Shown: positions 1 through 7,565, counted from the first letter of the stretch. The stretch: 12,281 bases of DNA from Armatimonadota bacterium (GCA_023423495.1 JAFAFM010000304.1:1-12281), one strand, 5' to 3'. Numbers and translations are program-made. Notes: generated by a model not told the origin, from the letters alone.

Positions 1-1400
1 GGGTGGGGGTGGATACCACTGGCTCAAGCCCGATCCCAGTGGATGAAAGTGGATGGGCCCTAGCCGCCAACCCGCAGTTTAAAGACCATCTGGCTGCGCA
101 GTGCTGGCTGTGGAAGGATCACACCTCCTACGACGAGGCCGCCGAAATAACCAGGGTTGCCACTGACATGAACCTGCCTTACTTGGCCAAATGCGGAGGC
201 ACCTACTCTTCAGAATGGTTTTGGTCCAAGATCCTGAACTGTGCTCGCACAGCGCCTGAAGTCTTCGAAGCAGCATATTCCTGGGTGGAGTGTTGCGACT
301 TTGTCTGCGGATTTCTGACCGGAAATACGAATCCGCTAAAGATGGCGCGCTCGGTTTGCGCGGCTGGACATAAAGCGATGTATTCCGCTTCGTGGGATGG
401 GCTGCCCTCCAAAGAATTCCTGGGCGCACTCGACCCACGCTTACCCGCACTCCGAGATCGCCTTTACAAGGAGGCAGTTCCGAGCGACCGCGTCGCGGGC
501 CACATTTCTGCGCAAGTAGCCGCTGCCAGTGGACTTCCAGAAGGTATTCCTGTGGCCGTCGGTGCTTTTGACGCTCACTTTGGGGCCGTCGCTTCTGGAG
601 TTAGACCCGGTGTTCTCGTGAAGATCATCGGGACCAGCACCTGCGACTGCATGGTCCACCCACTCTCGCAGGAGCTACCGGATATTCCTGGGTTGTGCGG
701 CATCGTAGAGAACTCCATCCTTCCCGGCCACTACGGACTCGAAGCTGGTCAATCTGCCGTGGGCGATATCTTCAACTGGGTTTCGACACTGACTGGTAAG
801 TCCCATGAAGAGTTGACCTCGGGAGCCAAAGAACTCCAACCCGGACAATCTGGCCTCTTGGCCCTGGATTGGAATAACGGAAATCGGACCATTCTTGTTG
901 ACCCTCGGCTGAGCGGTTTGCTTGTCGGTCAATCGCTTCACACAACGCCCGCGGAGATTTACCGAGCGGTAATCGAGTCAACCGCTTTCGGCGCCCTGAA
1001 GATTATCCGTCGGCTAGAGGAATATGGCGTGAAGGTCGATGAAGTCGTTAACTGTGGAGGGATCGCCGACAAGAGCGACCTGGTGATGCAAATCTATGCG
1101 GACGTCTGCAATCGACCGATGAAGGTATCCAAGTCAAGCCAAACTTGCGCTCTTGGTTCTGCGATCTTCGGCTCTGTTGTCGCAGGGATTTACCCGTCAG
1201 TCGAGTCAGCGCAGCAGAAGATGGTCGGTTACAAGGAGCAGGTTTATCATCCCGAACCCAAGGCGGCCGAAGTGTACGCCAAGCTGTTCCGCTTGTATTC
1301 CGAGCTTCATGACGCATTCGGTACCAAAGGGTGGAGTGGCAATTTGAATTTCGTAATGAAAGAGCTACTTGCCCTGCGCGAGGCTACCCGTGGGCACTGA
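1..1400 (+). CDS. araB: L-ribulokinase, 5'-truncated by window edge
   Basis: Phosphorylates L-ribulose with ATP to L-ribulose 5-phosphate, the second step of L-arabinose catabolism, in the cytoplasm. The reading frame is open from base 3 to the TGA at 1398-1400 and gives about 465 residues. Full AraB proteins are about 560 residues, so roughly 90-100 N-terminal residues lie outside the window. The visible part opens with 'GVDTTGSSPIPVDE', the conserved ribulokinase stretch of the first FGGY domain. Later come 'GAFDAHFGAV' with the catalytic-base Asp, the AraB-typical 'KIIGTSTCDC' phosphate-binding turn, and 'NCGGIADKSDLVMQIYADV', the FGGY C-terminal signature. The GTG at position 3 is internal, not a start. 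The last 11 bases overlap the preferred araD start, so the two genes are very probably one operon. araA is not in the window and may lie upstream. The DTTGS and GTSTC motifs favour ribulokinase over xylulokinase or glycerol kinase. Confidence 0.95.
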   Translation, partial: VGVDTTGSSPIPVDESGWALAANPQFKDHLAAQCWLWKDHTSYDEAAEITRVATDMNLPYLAKCGGTYSSEWFWSKILNCARTAPEVFEAAYSWVECCDFVCGFLTGNTNPLKMARSVCAAGHKAMYSASWDGLPSKEFLGALDPRLPALRDRLYKEAVPSDRVAGHISAQVAAASGLPEGIPVAVGAFDAHFGAVASGVRPGVLVKIIGTSTCDCMVHPLSQELPDIPGLCGIVENSILPGHYGLEAGQSAVGDIFNWVSTLTGKSHEELTSGAKELQPGQSGLLALDWNNGNRTILVDPRLSGLLVGQSLHTTPAEIYRAVIESTAFGALKIIRRLEEYGVKVDEVVNCGGIADKSDLVMQIYADVCNRPMKVSKSSQTCALGSAIFGSVVAGIYPSVESAQQKMVGYKEQVYHPEPKAAEVYAKLFRLYSELHDAFGTKGWSGNLNFVMKELLALREATRGH

Positions 1401-2043
1401 ACACGACCTGCGAGTCGCCGTGGCCGAAGCCAATTGGACTCTGCCTCGCGCGGGGTTGGTTACGATGCACTCCGGCAACGCAAGCGGATACGATCCAGAC
1501 TCAGACACACTGTACATCAAGCCTTCAGGAATGGACTATGAGGCAATCACGCCCGAAAACCTGGTTGCCGTTCGAGTTTCCACTGGAGAGGTTTTGACAT
1601 CCGGAACCCGGCCAAGCGTCGACCTTCCCCATCATCTGTTTCTCTACCGTAACATTCCTGAGATCCGAGGCATCATTCACACGCACAGCAACTATGCAAC
1701 TGCGTTCGCTGCGGTTGAAAAAGCGATACCTTTGGTGCTTACTGCCATCGCAGATGAATTCGGGGCCGAGATTCCATGCGCACCGTATGTCGACAACGAA
1801 GGCGAGCACATTGGCGAGGCAATCTTGGAGTTTCGGAACCAATCTCCGGCCATCCTGCTTGGCAACCACGGAGTGTTTGCGTGGGGAACATCTCCCAAAG
1901 CTGCCTTAAAAGCAGCCGTGATGACCGAGGACGTCGCCAAAACCGTCTGGCTTGCAAAGGCGATTGGCGAACCGATCCCCATCCCAGCGGAAGAAGCTGC
2001 GAAGTGGTTTGACCGCTACCAAAATCGGTACGGGCAGCCTTAG
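1390..2043 (+). CDS. araD: L-ribulose-5-phosphate 4-epimerase
   Basis: Class II aldolase/epimerase that converts L-ribulose 5-phosphate to D-xylulose 5-phosphate, delivering arabinose carbon to the pentose phosphate pathway. The 217-residue product (E. coli AraD has 231) keeps the zinc ligands: His97 and His99 in 'IIHTHS' and His160 in 'LLGNHGVFAWG'. It also keeps Asn30 and Lys44 of the phosphate site, Asp78 in 'PSVDLP', the catalytic-type Asp122 in 'IADEFG', and Tyr214 near the C-terminus ('RYGQP'), matching the E. coli active-site Tyr. I chose the GTG at 1390 because GAGG lies 6 bases upstream (1380-1383) and the protein then begins like known AraD sequences. An in-frame TTG at 1369 would add seven residues and has no better ribosome site. 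The start overlaps araB by 11 bases, implying translational coupling. The TAG stop overlaps the stop codon of the convergent permease gene. L-fuculose aldolase is a relative, but the araB neighbour settles the call. Confidence 0.93.
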   Translation: MGTEHDLRVAVAEANWTLPRAGLVTMHSGNASGYDPDSDTLYIKPSGMDYEAITPENLVAVRVSTGEVLTSGTRPSVDLPHHLFLYRNIPEIRGIIHTHSNYATAFAAVEKAIPLVLTAIADEFGAEIPCAPYVDNEGEHIGEAILEFRNQSPAILLGNHGVFAWGTSPKAALKAAVMTEDVAKTVWLAKAIGEPIPIPAEEAAKWFDRYQNRYGQP

Positions 2044-2993
2044 CGAACCTTCGCGGATCGCTCGATGAGCTTCTGCAGAAGGATAAACACGAGAAGCAGG
2101 GTCCCGATGAAAATCTTGGTCCACCATGAGCTCAGCGTGCCGTCAAAGCTGATTGCCGTCTGGATGATCCCCAATATCAAGACCCCGAAGAAAGAGCCCA
2201 CGACCGAGCCGTATCCACCACTCAACAACGTCCCACCAATTACCACGGCGGCAATCGCATCCAATTCCAGAGCAGTGCCGGAGAGCGCGTTCCCTGAACC
2301 TGTGTAAAGCGAAAACACCAGCCCGCCCAATGCTCCGCAGAAACCGCTGAACGTATAAATTAGAATCTTTGTTTTTGCGACAGGCAAGCCCATAAGCATT
2401 GCTGAGCTTTCATTCCCGCCGATAGCGTAAGTCGTGCGGCCGAAGCGGGTCTGCTTCGCTAAATAAATGCCCATCCCGAAGAGAGCTAGCCAGATAATCG
2501 ACGATACAGGAAGGGATGCTTTGCCCGGCAATGAGATTGAAAACTGCGAGATGCTCGAAAACAACGGGTGATCGATTTGCATCGACTCGCGGCTAATCAT
2601 CAACGCCAGTCCACGACAGAAAAACAGGCCACCAAGCGTGACGAGAAATGGAGGCAGTTTGAAGTGCTGGATCAACAAACCGTGCGCAAGCCCAATCAGC
2701 GAGCCAAAGCCAAGCACGATCAGAGCCGCCAATGCGGGATGGAGCCCGGACTTGGTTATCAACCAGGCGACCATGATGCCCGAGCAACCTACCATGGCTC
2801 CGACCGACAAGTCGATCCCGCCCGACAGGATAACGAAAGTTAAGCCAACGGCAATCACCCCGAGAAAAGCGTTGTCGCTAAGCAAATTAAACAGGACACG
2901 GACGGAGAAGAAACCGTCAAATCTCAGTCCCGCCGCAACATAAAGCACGATGCCCACAACCAGCGTCGCGATGATTGGAAGACGCTGCTTCAT
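2040..2993 (-). CDS. yjfF: YjfF-type sugar ABC transporter permease
   Basis: Inner-membrane permease, 317 residues, one half of the heterodimeric channel of a ribose/galactofuranose-class (CUT2) ABC importer. The sequence is a series of hydrophobic helices. It contains 'DNAFLGVIAVGLTFVILSGG' followed by IDLSVGAM, the BPD_transp_2 signature, and later 'ELDAIAAVVIGGTLLSGGYG' and 'FDGTLSSWWTKI', which match E. coli YjfF very closely. It is the last gene of the minus-strand operon: its ATG overlaps the upstream permease stop by 4 bases (ATGA). Its TAA (2042-2040) overlaps the TAG of convergent araD, so no room exists for a terminator between them. The partner is the YtfT-like permease next to it. 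The substrate is probably a pentose or furanose sugar; L-arabinose is inferred from araBD. Confidence 0.93.
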   Translation of the reverse strand: MKQRLPIIATLVVGIVLYVAAGLRFDGFFSVRVLFNLLSDNAFLGVIAVGLTFVILSGGIDLSVGAMVGCSGIMVAWLITKSGLHPALAALIVLGFGSLIGLAHGLLIQHFKLPPFLVTLGGLFFCRGLALMISRESMQIDHPLFSSISQFSISLPGKASLPVSSIIWLALFGMGIYLAKQTRFGRTTYAIGGNESSAMLMGLPVAKTKILIYTFSGFCGALGGLVFSLYTGSGNALSGTALELDAIAAVVIGGTLLSGGYGSVVGSFFGVLILGIIQTAISFDGTLSSWWTKIFIGTLLLVFILLQKLIERSAKVR

Positions 2994-4003
2994 GCCGGCT
3001 TCGACACCTTAATCCTGAAACGATTTCTGAAATCTTGAGACTGCAGCAAGCAGACCCCGACTACGATCAGAGCTTTGAGAATCAAGGTGGATTCGGCGCC
3101 AACACCTCGAGTGAGGATCGTCGTCGTGAGCGCCTGCATTAGGAGTGCGCCCACAATCGAACCGGCAATGGTAAATCGACCCCCCGCCATTGCGGTGCCT
3201 CCAACTGCCACCGCCAGAATTGCATCCAATTCCAAGTACAAACCTGCATTGTTTGCGTCGGCCGCTTTAATGTCCGCCGTGCCGATCAAGCCAGCAATGC
3301 CTGCACAGACGGCACAGATCAAATATACAGACAGCTTGATCGAGTCGGTGCGGACGCCCGCATATCGGCTGGCCGTTTCATTACTGCCGGTGCTGGAAAC
3401 CAGGCTTCCGAATGCCGTTCCGTGAACAAGAGTCCCTACGATTAGCGCCGTCAGACCGAAAATCCAAACCGGCATGGGCAATCCGAGCCAAGAGCCGCTG
3501 CCAATTGCCTGAAAGGCAGGCTCATTGAAAATGACAATCTGACCGTCGGTAAGAAGCTGAGCAATTCCGCGGCCCGTGACCATCAACAGCAAAGTAGCGA
3601 CGATCGGCTGGACGCGGAATTTGGCCACCAGGACGCCGTTAAACAACCCACAAAGCAATGCCACGGCGAGCGCAAATGCAACGATTCCAAACAGTCCTGA
3701 AGTTGGAAGCCCGGACAAGAGGGAATTTTCGGGTCGCGCAATCAGGCAAGCCGCGGTAGCGCCGCTGATCGACATCACCGCACCAACCGACAAATCGACA
3801 CCGCCCGTCGCAATCACCAACGTCATACCAAGCGCCAGAAGCAGTACAGGCACGGCTCGATTCACAATGTCTACGAGGCTGCCAAACAGCCGACCATCGC
3901 GTATCTCGAGCGCAAAAAATCCCGGAGTGAACACCAGGTTAAACAGGAGAAGAGCCGCAAGTAGCACGATCGCCCACAGAAACGGCCATTGCCGGACGTT
4001 CAC
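2990..4003 (-). CDS. ytfT: YtfT-type sugar ABC transporter permease
   Basis: Inner-membrane permease, 337 residues, second half of the channel. Its first hydrophobic helix (about residues 7-30) has no cleavable signal. The stretch 'DGRLFGSLVDIVNRAVPVLL' and then 'GMTLVIATGGVDLSVGAVM' match E. coli YtfT, as does the later 'ADANNAGLYLELDAILAVAV'. The start is a GTG (4003-4001) that overlaps the ATPase stop by 4 bases (GTGA), with GGGGTGG a few bases upstream as a ribosome site. The stop overlaps the next permease start in the same way. Both permeases share the 'ELDAI' region, which shows an ancient duplication rather than a recent repeat. Identity to the subfamily is clear; the sugar transported cannot be read from the permease. 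Confidence 0.93.
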   Translation of the reverse strand: MNVRQWPFLWAIVLLAALLLFNLVFTPGFFALEIRDGRLFGSLVDIVNRAVPVLLLALGMTLVIATGGVDLSVGAVMSISGATAACLIARPENSLLSGLPTSGLFGIVAFALAVALLCGLFNGVLVAKFRVQPIVATLLLMVTGRGIAQLLTDGQIVIFNEPAFQAIGSGSWLGLPMPVWIFGLTALIVGTLVHGTAFGSLVSSTGSNETASRYAGVRTDSIKLSVYLICAVCAGIAGLIGTADIKAADANNAGLYLELDAILAVAVGGTAMAGGRFTIAGSIVGALLMQALTTTILTRGVGAESTLILKALIVVGVCLLQSQDFRNRFRIKVSKPA

Positions 4004-5484
4004 TGCCCACCCCGCGCGATGGCATCCATCACGGCGTCTTCGTTAATCTCGGAGCCTTGTAACTCACCAACCATTGAGCGGTCCCGCATCACGACAACCT
4101 TGGTGCTACTGCGGACTACTTCCTCCAACTCTGAGGACACGAACAGGAACGCCATGCCGCCCTTCCGGAGCTCTTCTACCAATTCGGAGATCTCAAACTT
4201 GGCGCCGACATCGATGCCGCGCGTTGGCTCATCCAAAAGCAGAAGCTTCGGATTTGCCGCCAACCACCTTGCGAGCAAGACCTTCTGCTGATTTCCTCCA
4301 CTTAGAAACTGAATCGGTTTCTCGGCATCTGATGTTGCGATCTTCAGTCGGTCGATGTAGTTTTGGACTATTCGGTTCTGCTCCCGTCGGGAAAGCTTCC
4401 GCCACCACCCCCGACGGTTTTGCACAACCAGGATCAGGTTCTCTCGCACGCTCAACTCTGGCATGATGCCTTCGGCCTTTCTGTCCTCTGGACAAAGGCC
4501 CGCTCCATGGCGGATAGCTACACTTGGGCTGGTGATCGACTCCCCAAACATCGTGACCCGCCCCGACGTCGGTCGGTCGATGCCATAGATCAATCGCAAG
4601 GTCTCGGTGCGTCCGGAGCCAAGCAAACCCGCCAGCCCTACCACATCCCCTTCTCGAACCTGGAACGACACCCCATTCACCGAATTGCTGAGGCTCAGGT
4701 CCGCAGCCTTGCAAACAGTGGCCCCAAAATCGTGATCACGCTCCATGTGTGACTGAGTCAGGTCGGATGCAGATCGGCCAATCATTGCCGAAACCAACTG
4801 CATCCGGTCGAAGGATTTCGTCTCGTACTCGCCTACCAACTTCCCATTGCGCAGAACGGTGATCCGGTCCGAAATCTCGTAGACCTGATCGATGAAGTGA
4901 GTGACAAAAACGATCCCCAAGCCGTCGGCTTTGAGCTTTTTTAAAACCCCAAAAAGTTGGGACACTTCGCGGCTATCCAAGCTCGATGTGGGTTCGTCGA
5001 GGATGAGAACTTTGCAGGAGACGTCCAGTGCCCGGGCGATCGCGGTCAGCTGTTGTTCCGCAATGGATAGAGAACCAAGGGGACGGTCGACATCCACCTC
5101 GACTCCAAGTTTTGCCAGCGCCTTACGTGCGATGTCTTTCACGGCGCGCCATTGAATTCCAAGGGCTCCGCGTGGCTCTCTCCCGAGGCAAACGTTTTCG
5201 GCGACCGTGAGATTCGGAACTAGGTTGACTTCCTGATACACCGTGCTGATGCCCTTGGAAGTTGCTTCATGCGGCGTCGCCGCAGAGTATGGTTGCCCGG
5301 CAAGGAGAACTTCGCCGGCATCGGGCTGATAAACGCCGGTCAGCACTTTGATTAAAGTGCTCTTCCCCGCGCCATTCTCTCCCATTAAGGCATGGATTTC
5401 CCCCGGCCGCACGGAGAAATCCACACCGTCGAGGGCGAGTACCCCGGTGAATTGTTTGCGAAGTCCTCGCGCCTCAAGAAGCAT
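4000..5484 (-). CDS. ytfR: YtfR-type sugar ABC transporter ATPase (two nucleotide-binding domains)
   Basis: Cytoplasmic ATPase of the importer, 494 residues with two fused ABC domains as in RbsA, MglA and YtfR. Domain 1 has Walker A 'GENGAGKST' (residues 35-43), a Q-loop glutamine at 84, signature 'LSIAEQQ' (139-145), Walker B 'LILDEP' (about 160-165) and the H-loop His196 in 'VTHFIDQVYE', wording typical of YtfR. Domain 2 has the family's degenerate Walker A 'GLLGSGRTE' (286-294; Arg where the catalytic Lys is usual), signature 'LSGGNQQ' (394-400) and Walker B 'LLLLDEP' (414-420). The missing Lys in domain 2 is normal for this family and implies that only site 1 is fully catalytic. It is separated from the upstream binding-protein gene by 18 bases, the largest gap in the operon, with no strong ribosome site seen. 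It overlaps the YtfT-like gene by 4 bases. Confidence 0.95.
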   Translation of the reverse strand: MLLEARGLRKQFTGVLALDGVDFSVRPGEIHALMGENGAGKSTLIKVLTGVYQPDAGEVLLAGQPYSAATPHEATSKGISTVYQEVNLVPNLTVAENVCLGREPRGALGIQWRAVKDIARKALAKLGVEVDVDRPLGSLSIAEQQLTAIARALDVSCKVLILDEPTSSLDSREVSQLFGVLKKLKADGLGIVFVTHFIDQVYEISDRITVLRNGKLVGEYETKSFDRMQLVSAMIGRSASDLTQSHMERDHDFGATVCKAADLSLSNSVNGVSFQVREGDVVGLAGLLGSGRTETLRLIYGIDRPTSGRVTMFGESITSPSVAIRHGAGLCPEDRKAEGIMPELSVRENLILVVQNRRGWWRKLSRREQNRIVQNYIDRLKIATSDAEKPIQFLSGGNQQKVLLARWLAANPKLLLLDEPTRGIDVGAKFEISELVEELRKGGMAFLFVSSELEEVVRSSTKVVVMRDRSMVGELQGSEINEDAVMDAIARGGQ

Positions 5485-5502
5485 AGGGTCGACGAATACG
5501 TC

Positions 5503-6495
5503 TTAGTACTTCCGGTTGGGAAGCTCTTTCTCCGCGACCGACTGGTCGAAAATTCCGTCTTTGATGATCGTTCGCTTTGGAAGATCTTTACCTGCCCGAA
5601 CAGCCTCGATGGCGTCGAACAATGGAGGACCAAGTAGCGGATTGCATTCCACCGTGCAGTTCAGCTTGCCCGCAACCATTGCTTCAAATGCACCTCTGAC
5701 TCCGTCGATGGACACGATGATAATGTCCTCGCCCGGCTTCTTGCCCGCCTCTTCGATCGCTTGGATTGCGCCAAGCGCCATGTCGTCGTTGTGTGCGTAT
5801 AGGGCATTAATTTTCGAACCTTCAGGACTCTTGAGGAGCGCTTCCATGACCTCTTTGCCCTTGGCTCGAGTGAATTCTCCCGTCTGGGAGAAAACAACCT
5901 TCATCCCAGGGTACTTGGCGATCTCTTCCGCAAACCCTTTCTTCCTGTCATTGGCGGGTGCGCTTCCCGGCGTGCCCTGGAGTTCGGCGATGACCGCCTT
6001 ACCGTCCATTTTTTTGGCAAGCCAGTCGCCGGCCATGCGGCCCTCTTCCACGAAGTCCGAGCCGATAAACGTCACGTACAGATCCTCAGGAACGTCCGGC
6101 CGACGGTCAGAAACGATCACTGGAATTTCCGCCTGCTTGGCTTCCCTGAGCACAGGCTCCCATCCCGTCTCGACAACCGGCGAAAAAGCGATCACGTCCA
6201 CGCCCTGAGCGATGAATGACCGAATCGCTTTGATTTGGTTCTCCTGCTTCTGCTGTGCGTCGGCAAACTTAAGTTCGACTCCGCGCTTGGCCGCTTCCTC
6301 CTGAATGGATTTCGTGTTCGCTGTGCGCCATGCGCTCTCCGCTCCAATCTGGGAAAAGCCGACGACGTAAGAACCTTTGGTGGTTCCAGTTGAGCCGGTC
6401 GGCTCGATCGTGGTGGTTTGCTTAGTGCCGGTACACCCGATCATCACGCCTGCCGCAATGGCAAACAAGACGGGAATGGAAGTTGATCGCTTCAT
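5503..6495 (-). CDS. ytfQ: YtfQ-type sugar-binding lipoprotein of the ABC importer
   Basis: Binding protein that captures the sugar outside the inner membrane and delivers it to the permease pair; 330 residues. Residues 1-20 form a lipoprotein-type signal ending 'VMIGC', so Cys21 is the likely lipidated residue. Met at the -3 position is slightly unusual. A Thr/Gly-rich linker follows. The periplasmic-binding-protein fold (Peripla_BP_4) then begins with 'VVGFSQIGAESAWR' and continues with 'FADAQQKQENQIKAIRSFIA', 'SPVVETGWEPVLREAK', 'DRKKGFAEEI', 'YAHNDDMALGAIQAIEEAG' and 'SIDGV', closely matching E. coli YtfQ, the galactofuranose-binding protein. E. coli YtfQ is soluble; here it is membrane-anchored. 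The ATG overlaps the stop of the small upstream gene by 4 bases. Given araB and araD nearby, L-arabinose (possibly arabinofuranose) is the likely ligand, but galactofuranose cannot be excluded. Confidence 0.94.
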   Translation of the reverse strand: MKRSTSIPVLFAIAAGVMIGCTGTKQTTTIEPTGSTGTTKGSYVVGFSQIGAESAWRTANTKSIQEEAAKRGVELKFADAQQKQENQIKAIRSFIAQGVDVIAFSPVVETGWEPVLREAKQAEIPVIVSDRRPDVPEDLYVTFIGSDFVEEGRMAGDWLAKKMDGKAVIAELQGTPGSAPANDRKKGFAEEIAKYPGMKVVFSQTGEFTRAKGKEVMEALLKSPEGSKINALYAHNDDMALGAIQAIEEAGKKPGEDIIIVSIDGVRGAFEAMVAGKLNCTVECNPLLGPPLFDAIEAVRAGKDLPKRTIIKDGIFDQSVAEKELPNRKY

Positions 6496-6722
6496 GACGT
6501 GGTTTTACCGGAGTTTCCTCCAGATTGGTTAGAGTTTGGAGCGCCGATCGCTCCACCAGAGTTAGGCATTTGGTAGCCAGACGGAGGTTTGAACTCACGT
6601 GGCTCCACCTTCGGCCCTGGGCCAAAGCTCGGCTGCACAATTGCCAACACATAAACAACGAGTCCAATCCCGATCACAGAGACGATCGCGATCAGCACCC
6701 CGGAGCTAACTGGCTTCTTCAT
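6492..6722 (-). CDS. small single-pass membrane protein of unknown function
   Basis: A 76-residue protein that I do not recognise as a named family. 'MKKPVSS' is followed by one hydrophobic helix (about residues 8-29), then a tail rich in Pro, Gly, Asn and Ser ('GPGPKVEPREFKPPSGYQMP' onward) with no cysteines and no catalytic-looking motif. The predicted topology is cytoplasmic N-terminus and exported flexible tail. Reality is supported by its fit in the operon: the ATG directly follows the TAA of the prepilin-like gene with no gap, and its TGA overlaps the binding-protein ATG by 4 bases. No strong Shine-Dalgarno is visible, which fits translational coupling. It could be an assembly partner for the prepilin-like protein or an accessory to the transporter; neither is shown by the sequence. 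Confidence 0.75.
   Translation of the reverse strand: MKKPVSSGVLIAIVSVIGIGLVVYVLAIVQPSFGPGPKVEPREFKPPSGYQMPNSGGAIGAPNSNQSGGNSGKTTS
6508..6523 (-). promoter_or_regulatory. GNRA-loop hairpin just upstream of the binding-protein gene
   Basis: On the minus strand CTGGAG, GAAA and CTCCGG form a 6-bp stem (one U-G pair) with a GAAA tetraloop, inside the last codons of the small membrane protein gene. The loop-side arm contains GGAGG, a perfect ribosome-site sequence, but it lies 21 bases before the binding-protein ATG, too far for normal use. It may influence message stability or relative expression within the operon. Confidence 0.35.
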
Positions 6723-7565
6723 TTACTTGGAGCCATCCCACCAAGTGCCCCAGTAGTTCAGCACTCTCGGCGTCAGGTAGTGGGCGGACCAAGCATTGCT
6801 TGGGGTGTAGTTGCCAACACTTGAACAGCAGGACCACCATTGCGCGGTCTGCGCGTCGCAATCGTTTGCGGGAGGGGTATAGATCATTCCCTTGGCCGCT
6901 ACGGCATGGCCATCCATAATCGCGCTCGGCAAAACCTTGTTGTGCCAAGTCCAAGCGGCATAACCGGGGCTTTGAGGATCCTCCCACCGTCCTTGCGTGG
7001 TGTTGTAACAGGAAGGTTGGGTCTCTGTAAAAGCAAAGCAGCCAAGCGGGCTGCTGGTGCGACAGGACGCCATCACCATTAGCTCAGCGACGTTCTCCTG
7101 ACTGCTCATAACGCGCGGACGGTAGCCGTCTCGCGGCACCATTAACCCTCCGTTGGAGAATCCAAGCGTTCCAGAAGCCGTCCAGTTGCCCCAGAACGAG
7201 CCCGTCATGGGCCGTCCGCCCACAAAATTTGCAATTCCCGCCGAAACATCCCACACCGTGTCGATGTTCTTGATGTATGGATAGAGCTTCTGAATAGCGA
7301 AGTTGCCGTCGGGAAACCAAGGACCGTGTTGCCAAACCAACACGACGGTGTCGTCATAGTCATTCGCATACATGACATGAGCAAGAACGTTCTGTTTCAG
7401 ATTGGAAATCGTTGCCGCTCGCTTCGCCGATTGTTTGGCTTGGGCAAACACGGGAAACAGGATCGCGGCTAGGATGGCGATGATGGCGATAACAACAAGA
7501 AGTTCGATGAGAGTAAAGCCCTTCTGACGATTGGCGTTACTATTTCTAACCTGGAATTGCGGCAT
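6723..7565 (-). CDS. prepilin-type N-terminal cleavage / H-X9-DG domain protein (DUF1559-like)
   Basis: Exported pseudopilin-like protein, 280 residues, first gene of the sugar-import operon. The type IV prepilin signal is '[20 protein letters not shown]': peptidase cleavage is expected between Gly16 and Phe17, with the conserved Glu at mature position +5 (Glu21), followed by a long hydrophobic helix and '[10 protein letters not shown]'. Near the C-terminus His208, nine residues, then Asp218-Gly219 make the H-X9-DG motif of prepilin-processing-associated proteins. The exported part has six cysteines (168, 176, 186, 236, 246, 247) that could form disulfides. I chose the ATG at 7565 because GAGGAG lies 7 bases upstream. 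An in-frame ATG at 7607 overlaps the predicted -10 box and so would precede the transcript. The stop abuts the next start without a gap. The biochemical role is unknown; some relatives were once grouped as putative solute-binding proteins, and sugar capture is only an inference from context. Confidence 0.88.
   Translation of the reverse strand: MPQFQVRNSNANRQKGFTLIELLVVIAIIAILAAILFPVFAQAKQSAKRAATISNLKQNVLAHVMYANDYDDTVVLVWQHGPWFPDGNFAIQKLYPYIKNIDTVWDVSAGIANFVGGRPMTGSFWGNWTASGTLGFSNGGLMVPRDGYRPRVMSSQENVAELMVMASCRTSSPLGCFAFTETQPSCYNTTQGRWEDPQSPGYAAWTWHNKVLPSAIMDGHAVAAKGMIYTPPANDCDAQTAQWWSCCSSVGNYTPSNAWSAHYLTPRVLNYWGTWWDGSK

Noticed and set aside
2251..3235. A shared 13-base match (GCATCCAATTCCA) between the two permease genes, considered as a repeat.
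   Set aside because: It encodes the same conserved ELDAI motif in two paralogous permeases, so it reflects homology and not a separate repeat element.
3576..4046. Plus-strand open frame opposite the YtfT-like permease (156 codons), and similar frames opposite the ATPase and araB.
   Set aside because: They mirror conserved genes on the other strand, and their translations are low-complexity Ala/Thr/Arg/Ser-rich text without domains.
5491..5523. Small hairpins at the ytfQ-ytfR junction (GACG/CGTC and CTTCC/GGAAG).
   Set aside because: Stems of 4-5 bp with no T tract are expected by chance and cannot be called terminators or processing signals.
5516..6208. Long open frame on the plus strand opposite the binding-protein gene (230 codons).
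   Set aside because: It is antisense to a strongly recognisable YtfQ-type protein, its product resembles no family I know, and it has no ribosome site or operon fit. It arises from the codon bias of the real gene.
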